64,000 bases of DNA from Chitinophaga sp. sic0106 (GCF_019219075.1 NZ_JAHUWJ010000014.1:124001-188000), one strand, 5' to 3'. Counted from the first letter of the stretch, positions 15,221 through 24,424 are shown. The notes: a model not told the origin generated them from the letters alone. Made by a program: numbers and translations.

Positions 15221-15934
15221 TTAAGATGGCAACTTCGCATTCATCAGCACCGCCGCTACCATACCCGCCGTTTCCGTGCGCAATCTCGTGCGCCCCAGCG
15301 ATACCGGCCGAAAGCCTGCTGCCAGCGCCTGCTGCACCTCCTCTGGCGTAAAATCCCCTTCCGGGCCAATCAGTATGATCGTGTCCTTTCCCGCCATCAT
15401 CGCATCCTGCAATTCGGTTTTCTGATCCGGTAAACAATGGGCGATAAACCGCTGCGGGTCCTTGTTTCCTTTCACCACCTTATCCAACAACTGCGGCTCC
15501 TCCAATACCGGCAGCCAGAACTGCTTCGACTGCAACATGGCCGATACCAGAATACTGTTCAGTCGCTCCGCCTTTATCTTCTCCTTCTCCGTACGGGCAG
15601 TTACCAACGGAATGATGGTCTGAATCCCTATCTCCGTAGCTTTTTCGAGAAACCACTCTATACGGCCCGCATTTTTAGTAAACGCAATGGCTATACGAAG
15701 CGCCGGTGCAGGAGGCGGTAACATCTCCCTAACCTGCACCTGTACCTGACATTTTTTTCTGTTGTCATCTGTAATAACAACCGTATATTTTGAACCACGG
15801 CCATCGGCCAGCAGCACCTGATCACCCTTTTCGTGGCGCAATACCTGTATGCAATACTTGGAGGTATCCTCGTTCATCGTATACAAAGCTGCATCCTGCT
15901 GTATGTCCGGTGCGTAAAAAACAGGCAATTCCAT
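15221..15934 (-). CDS. rsmE: 16S rRNA (uracil-1498-N3)-methyltransferase
   Basis: A 237-aa SPOUT-class enzyme that methylates U1498 of 16S rRNA in the assembled small subunit using SAM. An N-terminal PUA-like domain (about 1-70) precedes the knotted methyltransferase domain, with the SAM loop ILIGPEGDFTPEEVQ and the C-terminal knot LGRTRLRTETAGMVA. The open frame extends upstream to 16129, but that part overlaps the MATE gene and is not family-like. MELPVFYAPDI at 15934 is the natural start, 29 bp past the MATE stop. Confidence 0.95.
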   Translation of the reverse strand: MELPVFYAPDIQQDAALYTMNEDTSKYCIQVLRHEKGDQVLLADGRGSKYTVVITDDNRKKCQVQVQVREMLPPPAPALRIAIAFTKNAGRIEWFLEKATEIGIQTIIPLVTARTEKEKIKAERLNSILVSAMLQSKQFWLPVLEEPQLLDKVVKGNKDPQRFIAHCLPDQKTELQDAMMAGKDTIILIGPEGDFTPEEVQQALAAGFRPVSLGRTRLRTETAGMVAAVLMNAKLPS

Positions 15935-15963
15935 GTTGATCGTTCTTCGTTTCTGCAAAAGTC

Positions 15964-17310
15964 CTAAATATCTGCTTGTAATTCGAGTTTTTTCGTGCGG
16001 TGGTGAAATCTTACAAACAGCAATACGGAAGCCACCAGTAGACCAAGCAATAAGGCCCACCAGATGCCCTCTACACCAAATCCAAGTGTGATACCCAACA
16101 CATAGCCCAATGGTAGTCCCAGCCCCCAATAAGCCAGCAATGTGATGATAGTTGGCACCTTCACATCACCCAACCCACGAAGTACTCCCAGTCCCACCAC
16201 CTGTGTACCATCAAACAACTGGAAGAAAGCTGCAATAATCAACAGCTTGGCCGCAATCGTAATCACCTGCGGGTCCTGGATATAAAAGCGCGGTAAAATG
16301 TGGTTCCCCAACATAAACAACAGCGCCGTAAAACCCATCAGAATCAGCACCATGTGGTAGCTGGCAATGGCAGACATCCGCAGCTCTTTAAAATCCTTTT
16401 TACCGAAATTATTGCCGCTCTTAATACCCGCCGCAGCTGCAATGCCACTGGCCATCATGTAGGTCATAGCAGCCAGACTCAACGCAATCTGATGCGCGGC
16501 CAGTTCGGCAGCACCCATCCAGCCCACCATCACAGCGGCGCCGCTAAAGGCACTTACCTCAAACAAATATTGCAGGGCCACCGGCGCACCTATGCCCAGG
16601 ATCTTTTTTATCTTACTAAACTCAATATTTGAAAATCCGAATGAGGTCAGGTACTCCTTAAAACGAGGGGAACGCAGCACATAAATCATCATGGTTATAC
16701 CCATCAGTAAGCGGTCGGCAAAGGTGGCAATACCCACCCCTACCACGCCCATATGAAAACCATATACCAGCGTTATCCCCACCACAATATTCAGCAGGTT
16801 CCCAATAATACTGATGTTCATGGCCTGCCTGGTAAAGCCCAGCCCTTCGGCAAACTGCTTGAACGACAGGAACAGCATCAGGGGTATAAAAGAGAAACCA
16901 AGGTAGCGGAGGAACGGCCTCGCCTGTTCTACCACATCGGGTTCCTGGTTGAGCAGGTCCATCCTGGCACTGCCCCAGTAAATGACCATGGACAACAGCA
17001 TGCCCACTGTCATATTGATAATCAAACTATGGCTGAGCAGGTGCCCGATTCGTTTTTTGTTACCACGACCATTCTCCTGGGCAATCAAAGGAGTTAAACC
17101 ATATGACATGCCGATGCCCGTCACCATGAAAATGGAGAACAGACTGTTGCCCAGGGAAACCGCCGCCAGCGGCACCTTTCCGGTATGACCTATAATCAGG
17201 CTATCAGATAATGCCACCAGCGTGTGGCCCAGCTGACTGATTACTACAGGGTATGCGAGACTGAAATTATCGCGGTAGTGTGCTTTGTATTTTAAGTACA
17301 GTTGTTTCAT
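15964..17310 (-). CDS. MATE-family multidrug/cation efflux transporter
   Basis: A 448-aa inner-membrane protein with 12 predicted helices in two homologous halves, typical of NorM/DinF transporters that export drugs or metabolites using a Na+ or H+ gradient. Features include FSLAYPVVISQLGHTLVALSD at the start of the first helix and VGWMGAAELAAHQIALS at the start of the second half. The substrate is unknown. It lies upstream of rsmE with 29 bp between and is probably co-transcribed. It is separated from dnaB by a terminator. Confidence 0.92.
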   Translation of the reverse strand: MKQLYLKYKAHYRDNFSLAYPVVISQLGHTLVALSDSLIIGHTGKVPLAAVSLGNSLFSIFMVTGIGMSYGLTPLIAQENGRGNKKRIGHLLSHSLIINMTVGMLLSMVIYWGSARMDLLNQEPDVVEQARPFLRYLGFSFIPLMLFLSFKQFAEGLGFTRQAMNISIIGNLLNIVVGITLVYGFHMGVVGVGIATFADRLLMGITMMIYVLRSPRFKEYLTSFGFSNIEFSKIKKILGIGAPVALQYLFEVSAFSGAAVMVGWMGAAELAAHQIALSLAAMTYMMASGIAAAAGIKSGNNFGKKDFKELRMSAIASYHMVLILMGFTALLFMLGNHILPRFYIQDPQVITIAAKLLIIAAFFQLFDGTQVVGLGVLRGLGDVKVPTIITLLAYWGLGLPLGYVLGITLGFGVEGIWWALLLGLLVASVLLFVRFHHRTKKLELQADI

Positions 17311-17336
17311 GTATTCTTCTGTGAATCTTTACACAA

Positions 17337-17371
17337 TAAAAAAAGCCGGCGATCTGTCGATGCCGGCTTTT
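17337..17371 (-). terminator. Rho-independent terminator downstream of dnaB
   Basis: A stem AAAAGCCGGC with GCCGGCTTTT (17341-17371, 11-nt loop) with an A-run extending left gives a T-tract on the minus strand, 18 bp after the dnaB stop. Confidence 0.85.
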
Positions 17372-17388
17372 GCAAATATCTTTATCTG

Positions 17389-18960
17389 CTAGAATGGTGC
17401 ATCTTCAAATCCCTCGTCAAAGTCCATATCATTCATCTTGGACCCTTTCTGGATATATAATTTTGCTTCATCATTGCCACCGGCGCCGCCACCATGCTGC
17501 TGACGCATGCCTGCAAACGGATTGCCTCCACCAGGATTTTCCAGACTGCCATCATCTTCGAAGCGCTGGAATTCCAGTACAGCTCTCAGTTTGATGGTAT
17601 CCAGCTGACCATTACGGTGCTTGGCTATACGCACGTGGGTTTCACCTTTGTTGGATTCACCCATTTCGTTGGTATTGATTTCATAATATTCAGGACGGTA
17701 CAGGAACATTACCATGTCGGCATCCTGCTCGATCGCTCCGGACTCACGGAGGTCACTCAGCTGCGGCATCTTGTTTCCGTCTTTACGTTTTTCCACATCA
17801 CGGCTCAACTGCGACAGTGCAATTACCGGTACCTGCAACTCTTTTGCGAGCCCTTTGAGGTCACGGGAGATTTTACTGATCTCCTGTTCCCTGTTGGAAC
17901 CGCGGCCATCCCCACTGCCACTCATCAGCTGGAGGTAGTCGATGATAATCACACCTACACCGTGGTTATGAACGAGTCGGCGACACTTAGCACGGAGCTC
18001 GAAAATGTTGAGTGCCGGTGTATCGTCGATAAAGATGGGCGCTTTTGCCAGGCGTTCGATACCATGGGTCATCAGCTTCTTCATCTCATATTCTTCCAGT
18101 TTACCGCGGGAGATTTTTTCCAGCTTGATTTCTGACTCCGCGGACAGGATACGTTGTACGATCTGGCCGGAGGACATCTCCAGGGAAAATACCGCAGCAC
18201 CTTTCGGAAAGCGGGGGTGTAAGGCTGCATTTCTTGCCAGGTTAAGGGCGAAGGCGGTTTTACCCACAGACGGACGTGCCGCGATGATGATCAGATCCGT
18301 GGACTGCCAGCCGTAGGTCACTTTATCAAGCGACGGGAACCCGGAAGGTACTCCCGTGATATCATCTCCCTTATTGCGCAGGTCCTCGATCCTTTTCATG
18401 GTGTTCACCAGTACACGGTCGATCGAATCGTAGTTCTTTCGAAGGTGATTATTGGTGATCTCAAAAAGCTTTGATTCTGCGCTGTCGAGCAGATCAAATA
18501 CATCCGCCGTATCCTCGTACGACTCCGTGAGAATTTCTCCGGAGATACGAATCAGTTCCCGCTGAATGAATTTCTGCAGGATGATACGTGCATGCGCCTC
18601 AATGTTGGCCGAAGAAACTACGGCATTGGTGAGCTTCATTACCGTGTATCCGCCACCGATAGCTTCCAGAGACCCCATAGATTTGAGTTCTTCCGTAACG
18701 GTGAGGATATCGACCGGCATTGATTTGGCTGCCAGACGCGTCATGGCAGAGAAAATTAACTGGTGTGCCTCTACGTAAAAACACTCTCCTTTCAATATCT
18801 CTACTACAATATCGAAGGCACCTTTTTCCAGCATGATGGCTCCCAAAACAGCTTCTTCCAGTTCCTTAGCCTGTGGCGGTACTTTTCCGTACACTAAGGA
18901 TGATACCTCAATGGACGGCTTTCTACGCACATTGCGGTCTTTCTTGAGATTGAGATCCAT
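17389..18960 (-). CDS. dnaB: Replicative DNA helicase
   Basis: A 523-aa hexameric 5'-3' helicase that unwinds the replication fork. The N-terminal primase-binding domain is at about 25-130 (PPQAKELEEAVLGAIMLEKGAF). The RecA-like C-terminal domain (about 190-460) has Walker A AARPSVGKTAFALNLA at about 225-240 and Walker B VIIIDYLQLMSG at about 333. The C-terminal tail is Gly-rich and acidic. No intein interrupts it. It is transcribed away from the DnaA-box region at 19.2 kb. Confidence 0.97.
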   Translation of the reverse strand: MDLNLKKDRNVRRKPSIEVSSLVYGKVPPQAKELEEAVLGAIMLEKGAFDIVVEILKGECFYVEAHQLIFSAMTRLAAKSMPVDILTVTEELKSMGSLEAIGGGYTVMKLTNAVVSSANIEAHARIILQKFIQRELIRISGEILTESYEDTADVFDLLDSAESKLFEITNNHLRKNYDSIDRVLVNTMKRIEDLRNKGDDITGVPSGFPSLDKVTYGWQSTDLIIIAARPSVGKTAFALNLARNAALHPRFPKGAAVFSLEMSSGQIVQRILSAESEIKLEKISRGKLEEYEMKKLMTHGIERLAKAPIFIDDTPALNIFELRAKCRRLVHNHGVGVIIIDYLQLMSGSGDGRGSNREQEISKISRDLKGLAKELQVPVIALSQLSRDVEKRKDGNKMPQLSDLRESGAIEQDADMVMFLYRPEYYEINTNEMGESNKGETHVRIAKHRNGQLDTIKLRAVLEFQRFEDDGSLENPGGGNPFAGMRQQHGGGAGGNDEAKLYIQKGSKMNDMDFDEGFEDAPF

Positions 18961-19309
18961 TTATGGTTAGTGTGTTAAAAAAAGTTAATAAAAGGTTACT
19001 GTCAATGGGCTTTTGCTATTGATTTACAATTGGTTACATGGAATTCATTCTCGCATTCCGACGTTAATTCAACTTTTAAAATTGCAAACTTTTTCGAGCC
19101 GTGCAAACTAAGGTAATCGCATTTTTTCATTTAAACCCGATACAGAAGGGACTAAATTTATTAAGCTCCAATCACAGGTTATCCACCGGCAACATGTCAG
19201 TTATCCACTGACTACACCTTAGTTATCCACCAATTTTCAAGTAATACTCAGGCAAAGGTCTGATTATTCACACACATTTGTTAAAAAAACTTTTTTACCG
19301 GGAATTTTT

Positions 19310-19338
19310 ACGGGAAGATTTTGTGCTTCCCGGTTTTT
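19310..19338 (+). terminator. Possible small hairpin with T-tract
   Basis: A 7-bp stem CGGGAAG with CTTCCCG and an 8-nt loop is followed by GTTTTT on the plus strand. There is no plus-strand gene upstream of it, so it may belong to an untranslated transcript or to the origin-like region. Confidence 0.3.
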
Positions 19339-19362
19339 CGGGGCGAAGGCGGTACCAGGAAA

Positions 19363-19407
19363 AAGCTGGACGGGATAAGAACCTGTGGCCCTTATCCAGT
19401 CCAGCTT
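19363..19407. repeat. 17-bp inverted repeat upstream of pheT
   Basis: Arms 19363-19379 and 19391-19407 are complementary at 16 of 17 positions with an 11-nt loop. Each arm carries a TTATCC core (in opposite orientations), the same core as the DnaA-like boxes just upstream. A weak 64-codon minus-strand ORF (19295-19489) crosses it, but I do not trust that ORF. Confidence 0.6.
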
Positions 19408-19515
19408 CCGTTAATAATACCACCTCCTTTGCGGCATAATATAACGACGCTTTGCTCATCAGCCAGAAACCTTTAACTTTACGCTCCATACAATATAAAT
19501 AGAGCGAACAAGAAA

Positions 19516-21945
19516 ATGACGATTTCATACAACTGGCTGTGCGATTATCTACCGGTGAAGCCTACACCACAGGAATTATCCACCATACTGACACGTATAG
19601 GCCTGGAGGTAGAAAGCCTCGAACAATTTGAAGCTGTAAAAGGAAGTTTTGCCGGATTAGTGATAGGTGAAGTATTAACAGCAGAAAAACACCCCAATGC
19701 AGATAAACTGCGTCTCACCACTGTTAACATTGGTGCCGCAGAACCGCTTCACATCGTGTGCGGCGCTCCAAACATAGCTGTAGGCCAGAAAGTAGTAGTA
19801 GCTCCTATCGGCGCTACCATCTACCCCGTTAGTGGTGAGCCCCTGACGATGAAAAAAGCCAAGATCCGTGGCGAAGAAAGCCAGGGCATGATCTGCGCAG
19901 AAGATGAAATCGGCCTGGGTACCAGTCACGATGGTATCATGGTACTCGATCCATCCCTCGTACCAGGTACACCGGTGAGCGAAGTATTCAAGCCCGTACA
20001 GGACTGGATATACGAAATTGGCCTGACGCCCAACCGTATGGACGCGATGAGCCATATCGGCGTTGCTAAAGACGTATGCGCCTTCCTCAACAACCTGGAA
20101 CACACCCATAAATACCAGGTACAGCTGCCGCAATTCAATGGTCTGGTGCCAACCGCCACAGAACTGCCTGTCAGCATTACCATCGAAAATACAGACGGTT
20201 GCCCGCGTTATGCCGGTGTAACCATCTCCGGTGTTACCGTAGGCCCTTCCCCGGAATGGCTCAAAAACAAACTGGAAGCAATCGGCGTACGCTCCATCAA
20301 CAATATCGTGGATATCACCAACTTCGTGTTGCACGAAACCGGTCAGCCACTCCATGCGTTCGACTATGCTGTCCTCAAAGGCAACGCAGTAGTAGTAAAA
20401 ACATTACCACAGGACACCATCTTCGTTACCCTGGACGAGAAAGAAAGGAAACTGGATGCTACAGATCTGATGATCTGCAACGGCGCCGGTGAAGGGATGT
20501 GTATTGCCGGCGTATTCGGTGGCGCACATTCAGGCGTAACAGATGCTACCCAAAACATCTTCCTGGAAAGTGCCTTCTTCAACCCGGGCATGATCCGCAC
20601 CACCTCTTTCCGCCACGGCCTGCGTACAGACGCTGCCACCCGCTTCGAAAAAGGTGTGGATATCTCTAATGTCGTGTTCGCACTGGAACGTGCCGCTAAC
20701 CTCATCTGTGAACTGGCAGGCGGACAAATAGCCTCTAAAGTCCACGATGTCTACCCTTCTGTAAAAAAGAAAACAGAAGTAGAAACTACGTTCGCGTATG
20801 TACGTAAACTCAGTGGTAGCAACTATTCCAACGATAAAATCAAAAATATCCTGGTCAGTCTTGGCTTCCAGATCCTGCACGAAACTGCGGAAAGCATCCG
20901 CCTGTCCGTACCTTTCAGCAAACCAGATATCAGCCTGCCGGCCGATCTGGTAGAGGAGGTAATGCGTATAGACGGCCTCGATAACATTGAAATACCTTCT
21001 AAAGTATCGATATCCCCGGCATTGTCGGCCCAGCCAGACCCGGAAAAAGTGAAAGAGAAGATTGCAGACTACCTCGCCGGCAACGGATACAACGAAATCT
21101 TCACCAACTCTATCACCAACAGTAAATACTATACGGAAGAAGTACTGGAAACAGCCGTAAAAATGATGAACAGTCTCACTGTAGAGCTGGATATCATGCG
21201 CCCTTCCATGCTGGAATCCGGCCTGGAATGCATTGGCTACAACCTGAACCGTAAAAACGAGAACCTATTGTTCTTCGAATTCGGTAAAACCTATGTGGCT
21301 AATAACGGTAAGTATTTCGAAAACAATCACTTATGCCTCTACGTTACCGGTCAGAAAACGGCTGAAACCTGGATGCACAAAGGCAGTGCGGTTGATTTCT
21401 ATTTCCTTAAAGGATATGTGATCAATGTACTGGCTCAGCTCGGTTACCGTAATCTGCAATGGGTTGAAAGTGAAGGCACAGGACTCACTCCTTCCTGGGA
21501 AATAAAAGTAAAAAATCAGGTGGTGGTAACGCTGGGAGGCGTATCTTCACAAAAACTGAAACAGTTCGACATTAAACAACCCGTTTGGTTTGCAGACTTT
21601 AATTGGGATAAAATGCTGGGACTGTTGCAAAAAAGTGATAACTTTTACAAAGAAATACCTCGCTTCCCGGCAGTGCGCCGCGATCTGGCCCTTGTGCTGG
21701 ACAAACAGGTGAAATTCGCCGCCGTGGAAGCCGCAGCTAAAGCAGTGAAGTCTGCCTTACTGCAGGAAATCAACCTGTTCGATGTGTTTGAGAGTGAAAA
21801 GCTGGGTGCAAACAAGAAATCTTATGCAGTTAGCTTTACCTTCCTGGATCCACAAAAAACCCTCACCGATAAAGAAATTGACAGTGTGATGGAAAAACTG
21901 GTGAAGAACTTCCAGACACAATTGCAGGCAGATATCAGAAAATAA
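19516..21945 (+). CDS. pheT: Phenylalanyl-tRNA synthetase beta subunit
   Basis: An 809-aa subunit of the alpha2-beta2 enzyme that charges tRNA-Phe. Domain order: an EMAP-like tRNA-binding OB fold (about 40-150), the B3/B4 domain with editing site (about 210-380), B5 (about 405-475), a catalytic-like core, and a C-terminal FDX-ACB anticodon-binding domain (about 715-808, RFPAVRRDLALVLDKQV). pheS is not in the window; in this group the two genes are often apart. A coiled-coil gene, zapA and rny follow on the same strand. Confidence 0.97.
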   Translation: MTISYNWLCDYLPVKPTPQELSTILTRIGLEVESLEQFEAVKGSFAGLVIGEVLTAEKHPNADKLRLTTVNIGAAEPLHIVCGAPNIAVGQKVVVAPIGATIYPVSGEPLTMKKAKIRGEESQGMICAEDEIGLGTSHDGIMVLDPSLVPGTPVSEVFKPVQDWIYEIGLTPNRMDAMSHIGVAKDVCAFLNNLEHTHKYQVQLPQFNGLVPTATELPVSITIENTDGCPRYAGVTISGVTVGPSPEWLKNKLEAIGVRSINNIVDITNFVLHETGQPLHAFDYAVLKGNAVVVKTLPQDTIFVTLDEKERKLDATDLMICNGAGEGMCIAGVFGGAHSGVTDATQNIFLESAFFNPGMIRTTSFRHGLRTDAATRFEKGVDISNVVFALERAANLICELAGGQIASKVHDVYPSVKKKTEVETTFAYVRKLSGSNYSNDKIKNILVSLGFQILHETAESIRLSVPFSKPDISLPADLVEEVMRIDGLDNIEIPSKVSISPALSAQPDPEKVKEKIADYLAGNGYNEIFTNSITNSKYYTEEVLETAVKMMNSLTVELDIMRPSMLESGLECIGYNLNRKNENLLFFEFGKTYVANNGKYFENNHLCLYVTGQKTAETWMHKGSAVDFYFLKGYVINVLAQLGYRNLQWVESEGTGLTPSWEIKVKNQVVVTLGGVSSQKLKQFDIKQPVWFADFNWDKMLGLLQKSDNFYKEIPRFPAVRRDLALVLDKQVKFAAVEAAAKAVKSALLQEINLFDVFESEKLGANKKSYAVSFTFLDPQKTLTDKEIDSVMEKLVKNFQTQLQADIRK

Positions 21946-21957
21946 TCTGTAGAATTA

Positions 21958-22266
21958 ATGATCCTCGAGCAAAACATACAACGTGTCGAAGAAAAACTGC
22001 ACCTGCTGCTCAAAAAGATGCAACAGGTGCAGTTGGAAAATACGTTGCTGCGCGAGGAGCTCAACACCAGGCAACAAGAGTTGCAAGAGCAGCAGGGAGC
22101 AATACAACACCTGGAAGATAAACTGCAGCTGATGAAAATAGCTGCCACTACCCAGGGAGCAAACCCCGTAGCAGAAGATGATATGGCATTCCGTAAAGAG
22201 ATACGTGGCAAAATCAATGATTATATCAAGGAAATTGACAGATGTATCGCTTTGCTCAATGCATAA
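21958..22266 (+). CDS. Coiled-coil protein, ZapB-like by position
   Basis: A 102-aa protein made almost wholly of heptads (about 4-65: EQNIQRVEEKLHLLLKKMQQ and onward) with a short helical C-terminal part. It starts 12 bp after pheT and ends 28 bp before zapA. A coiled-coil gene next to zapA suggests a divisome role like ZapB, which bridges ZapA at the Z-ring, but sequence identity to ZapB is not evident to me. Confidence 0.7.
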   Translation: MILEQNIQRVEEKLHLLLKKMQQVQLENTLLREELNTRQQELQEQQGAIQHLEDKLQLMKIAATTQGANPVAEDDMAFRKEIRGKINDYIKEIDRCIALLNA

Positions 22267-22294
22267 GCGTAACCTGAAGTAAACAAGCAATACC

Positions 22295-22588
22295 ATGGAG
22301 CAGCTCATTCCCGTAAATATCATAGTGGCCGACCGCTCATACCGAATCAAGATCAAACCGGAGGAGGAAGAGGAAGTTCGCCGTATTATGAAAGAAGTGA
22401 ATGAGAAAATTGTTGATTTCAAGGCCGCTTATGCAGGAAAAGACTTGCAGGATTACATCGCTATGGCCCTCATCATGTATGCTACCCACCCAGTAACCAG
22501 CGGCGGCAAAGCACAAGCCAGCACAGCCCCATTTTTACAGGAAAAGCTCGAGAAACTGGAAGAATTAATCAACCAAGCACTGGGTTAA
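22295..22588 (+). CDS. zapA: Cell division protein ZapA
   Basis: A 97-aa protein with the ZapA globular head (about 1-45: IPVNIIVADRSYRIKIKPEE, then VRRIMKEVNEKI) followed by DLQDYIAMALIMYATHPV and a C-terminal helix. ZapA binds and bundles FtsZ filaments at mid-cell. It lies between the coiled-coil gene and rny on the same strand; the 169-bp gap to rny contains a promoter-like box and a structured leader. Confidence 0.88.
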   Translation: MEQLIPVNIIVADRSYRIKIKPEEEEEVRRIMKEVNEKIVDFKAAYAGKDLQDYIAMALIMYATHPVTSGGKAQASTAPFLQEKLEKLEELINQALG

Positions 22589-22668
22589 CACGTTACACGT
22601 TGTTATACAACGAATTAGCTAAAATGCTAATAATCACGTATTAAACACGCTTTACTGCTATTTTTTTG

Positions 22669-22676
22669 TATTTTCG
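22669..22676 (+). promoter_or_regulatory. Putative -7 box of the rny promoter
   Basis: TATTTTCG at 22669-22676 resembles the Bacteroidota -7 element TAnnTTTG, with T-rich sequence directly upstream and the structured rny leader beginning about 9 bp downstream. A clear -33 TTTG is lacking. Confidence 0.4.
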
Positions 22677-22684
22677 CGGGTCAG

Positions 22685-22727
22685 TTCTCGCCCCTGATAC
22701 GCCTTTTAGGCGAACGGGGCCGGAGAA
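22685..22727 (+). ncRNA. Structured 5' leader of rny
   Basis: Three nested stems are visible: TTCTC (22685) with GAGAA (22723), CCCC (22691) with GGGG (22716), and CGCC (22700) with GGCG (22709), closing on a short U-rich loop. The element starts next to the putative rny promoter and ends 30 bp before the rny ATG. It could stabilise the mRNA or be a target for feedback cleavage by RNase Y. Confidence 0.5.
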
Positions 22728-22757
22728 TGCTACATAAATCAAGATTAAAGAAATCAT

Positions 22758-24317
22758 ATGGATGTTACACTTGCAATAACTGCTATAGCAGCTTTAATAA
22801 TAGGGATTGCGTTAGGGAAGGTGATATTTGCTAAAAACACGCAGCAGAAAATTGACGAGGCCGAACAACAAGCAAAAAAAATCGTCGCTGATGCGCAAAC
22901 AACCGGAGAGAACCTGAAAAAGGACCGCCTCCTGGAAGCAAAAGAGAAATACCTTCAGATGAAGAGCGAGCACGAGAAAGAAGTGCTCCAACGCAATCAG
23001 AAAATTCTGGAATCCGAAAACAGGATTAAACAGAAAGAACAAAGTCTTAACCAGAAAAATGAACAGGTTCAGAAACAGATCAACGAAAACGACGCGATCA
23101 AAGACACCCTGAACCGTCAGATGGAACTGGTAACCATCAAACGTACCGAACTGGAAAAACACCAGGAGGAACACATCCGCCGTCTCGAAAAAGTGGCTGG
23201 CCTGACCGCCGAAGAAGCGAAACACCAACTGGTGGAAAGCCTCAAGGAAGAAGCCCGCTCACAGGCCCTGGCCCATATCCAGGAAATTATCGAAGACGCC
23301 AAAACAAAGGCTAACAAAGAAGCCAAGAAAATCATTATCCAATCTATCCAGCGTACCGCTGCTGAACAGACCATCGAAAATACCATCACGGTATTTACCC
23401 TGGAAAGTGATGAGATCAAAGGACAGATCATCGGTCGTGAAGGCCGTAACATCCGCGCCATTGAAGCTGCTACCGGTGTAGACCTGATCGTGGACGATAC
23501 CCCTGAAGCAATTGTACTCTCTTCCTTCGACCCGCTGCGTCGTGAAATCGCCCGCCTGTCCCTGCAACGCCTGGTACAAGACGGCCGTATCCACCCAGCC
23601 CGTATCGAAGAAGTAGTAGAAAAAACCAAGAAACAACTGGAAGAACAGGTAATGGATATCGGTGAAAGAACCGTTATCGAACTGGGTATCCACGGATTAC
23701 ATAAAGAACTGGTGCGCCTCGTTGGTAAAATGCGCTTCCGTTCTTCTTATGGTCAGAACCTGCTCATGCACTCCAAAGAAACCGCTAACCTTTGCGCGGT
23801 GATGGCTGCTGAACTGGGCCTGAACCCTAAACTCGCCAAACGTGCCGGTCTGTTACACGATATCGGTAAAGTACCTGACGAAGAAACAGAACTTAGCCAC
23901 GCACTGCTCGGCGCTAAACTGGCTGAAAAATACGGTGAACACGCTGCTGTAGTTAACGCTATCGGTGCCCACCACGATGAAATGGAAATGCAATACGTTA
24001 TTTCCCCAATCGTACAAGCTTGTGACGCCATCTCCGGTGCCCGCCCAGGTGCCCGCCGCGAAATCATGCAGAGCTACCTCCAACGTATTAAAGACCTGGA
24101 AAACCTGGCCCTCGCTCATGACGGTGTGGAAAAAGCTTACGCTATCCAAGCTGGTCGCGAACTGCGCGTAATCGTTGAATCGGATAAAGTATCCGATAGC
24201 GATGCAGACCGCCTCTCCTTCGACATCGCTCAAAAAATCCAAACGGAAATGCAATACCCTGGCCAGATCAAGGTTACCGTTATCCGCGAAAAAAGAGCGG
24301 TGAACGTTGCACGCTAA
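22758..24317 (+). CDS. rny: Ribonuclease Y
   Basis: A 519-aa endoribonuclease that starts bulk mRNA decay. An N-terminal membrane anchor (about 4-22, TLAITAIAALIIGIALGKVIF) is followed by a long coiled coil (about 30-190), a KH RNA-binding domain (about 205-270, IKGQIIGREGRNIRAIEAATGVD) and an HD domain with the metal site HDIGKVPDEE (about 373). The length matches B. subtilis RNase Y (520 aa). It ends at a clear terminator. Confidence 0.97.
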   Translation: MDVTLAITAIAALIIGIALGKVIFAKNTQQKIDEAEQQAKKIVADAQTTGENLKKDRLLEAKEKYLQMKSEHEKEVLQRNQKILESENRIKQKEQSLNQKNEQVQKQINENDAIKDTLNRQMELVTIKRTELEKHQEEHIRRLEKVAGLTAEEAKHQLVESLKEEARSQALAHIQEIIEDAKTKANKEAKKIIIQSIQRTAAEQTIENTITVFTLESDEIKGQIIGREGRNIRAIEAATGVDLIVDDTPEAIVLSSFDPLRREIARLSLQRLVQDGRIHPARIEEVVEKTKKQLEEQVMDIGERTVIELGIHGLHKELVRLVGKMRFRSSYGQNLLMHSKETANLCAVMAAELGLNPKLAKRAGLLHDIGKVPDEETELSHALLGAKLAEKYGEHAAVVNAIGAHHDEMEMQYVISPIVQACDAISGARPGARREIMQSYLQRIKDLENLALAHDGVEKAYAIQAGRELRVIVESDKVSDSDADRLSFDIAQKIQTEMQYPGQIKVTVIREKRAVNVAR

Positions 24318-24361
24318 TTCGTGTAATAAATTTAGAATAACAGAATTTAGATTTTATATTG

Positions 24362-24396
24362 AGGCCTTCGGTACTAACCGAAGGCCTTTTTTATTT
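24362..24396 (+). terminator. Rho-independent terminator downstream of rny
   Basis: An 11-bp perfect stem (AGGCCTTCGGT with ACCGAAGGCCT), 4-nt loop, then a T-rich tract. It lies 45 bp past the rny stop and 29 bp before the next gene. Confidence 0.9.
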
Positions 24397-24424
24397 TCTG
24401 TAACTCTAAACGCAAACTATTCGA

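Larger units (their letters stand above)
18961..19515. other. Intergenic DnaA-box region, candidate replication origin
   Basis: A 555-bp region between the divergent genes dnaB and pheT without a convincing gene. TTATCCAC occurs at 19179, 19201 and 19223, all on the plus strand and exactly 22 bp apart, and TTATTCACA, a perfect match to the TTATNCACA DnaA-box consensus, at 19264. AT-rich stretches flank the array (18970-19130; 19264-19300), and an inverted repeat follows at 19363-19407. Genes to the left are mostly on minus and genes to the right mostly on plus, as around an origin. It could instead be a DnaA-titrating or regulatory site. Confidence 0.5.

Noticed and set aside
15935..16129. 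65-codon N-terminal extension of rsmE
   Set aside because: It overlaps the MATE gene, is not like the family, and a natural start (MELPVFY) follows.
19295..19489. 64-65 codon minus-strand ORF before pheT (MERKVKGFWL start)
   Set aside because: It is short and basic with no recognised family, and it is crossed by a strong inverted repeat within the origin-like region. It could be real but I cannot support it.
22589..22757. Possible 6S RNA downstream of zapA, as in E. coli
   Set aside because: The gap is only 169 bp and the visible structure is a ~43-nt hairpin next to the rny start; no long 6S-like rod with a central bubble is apparent.
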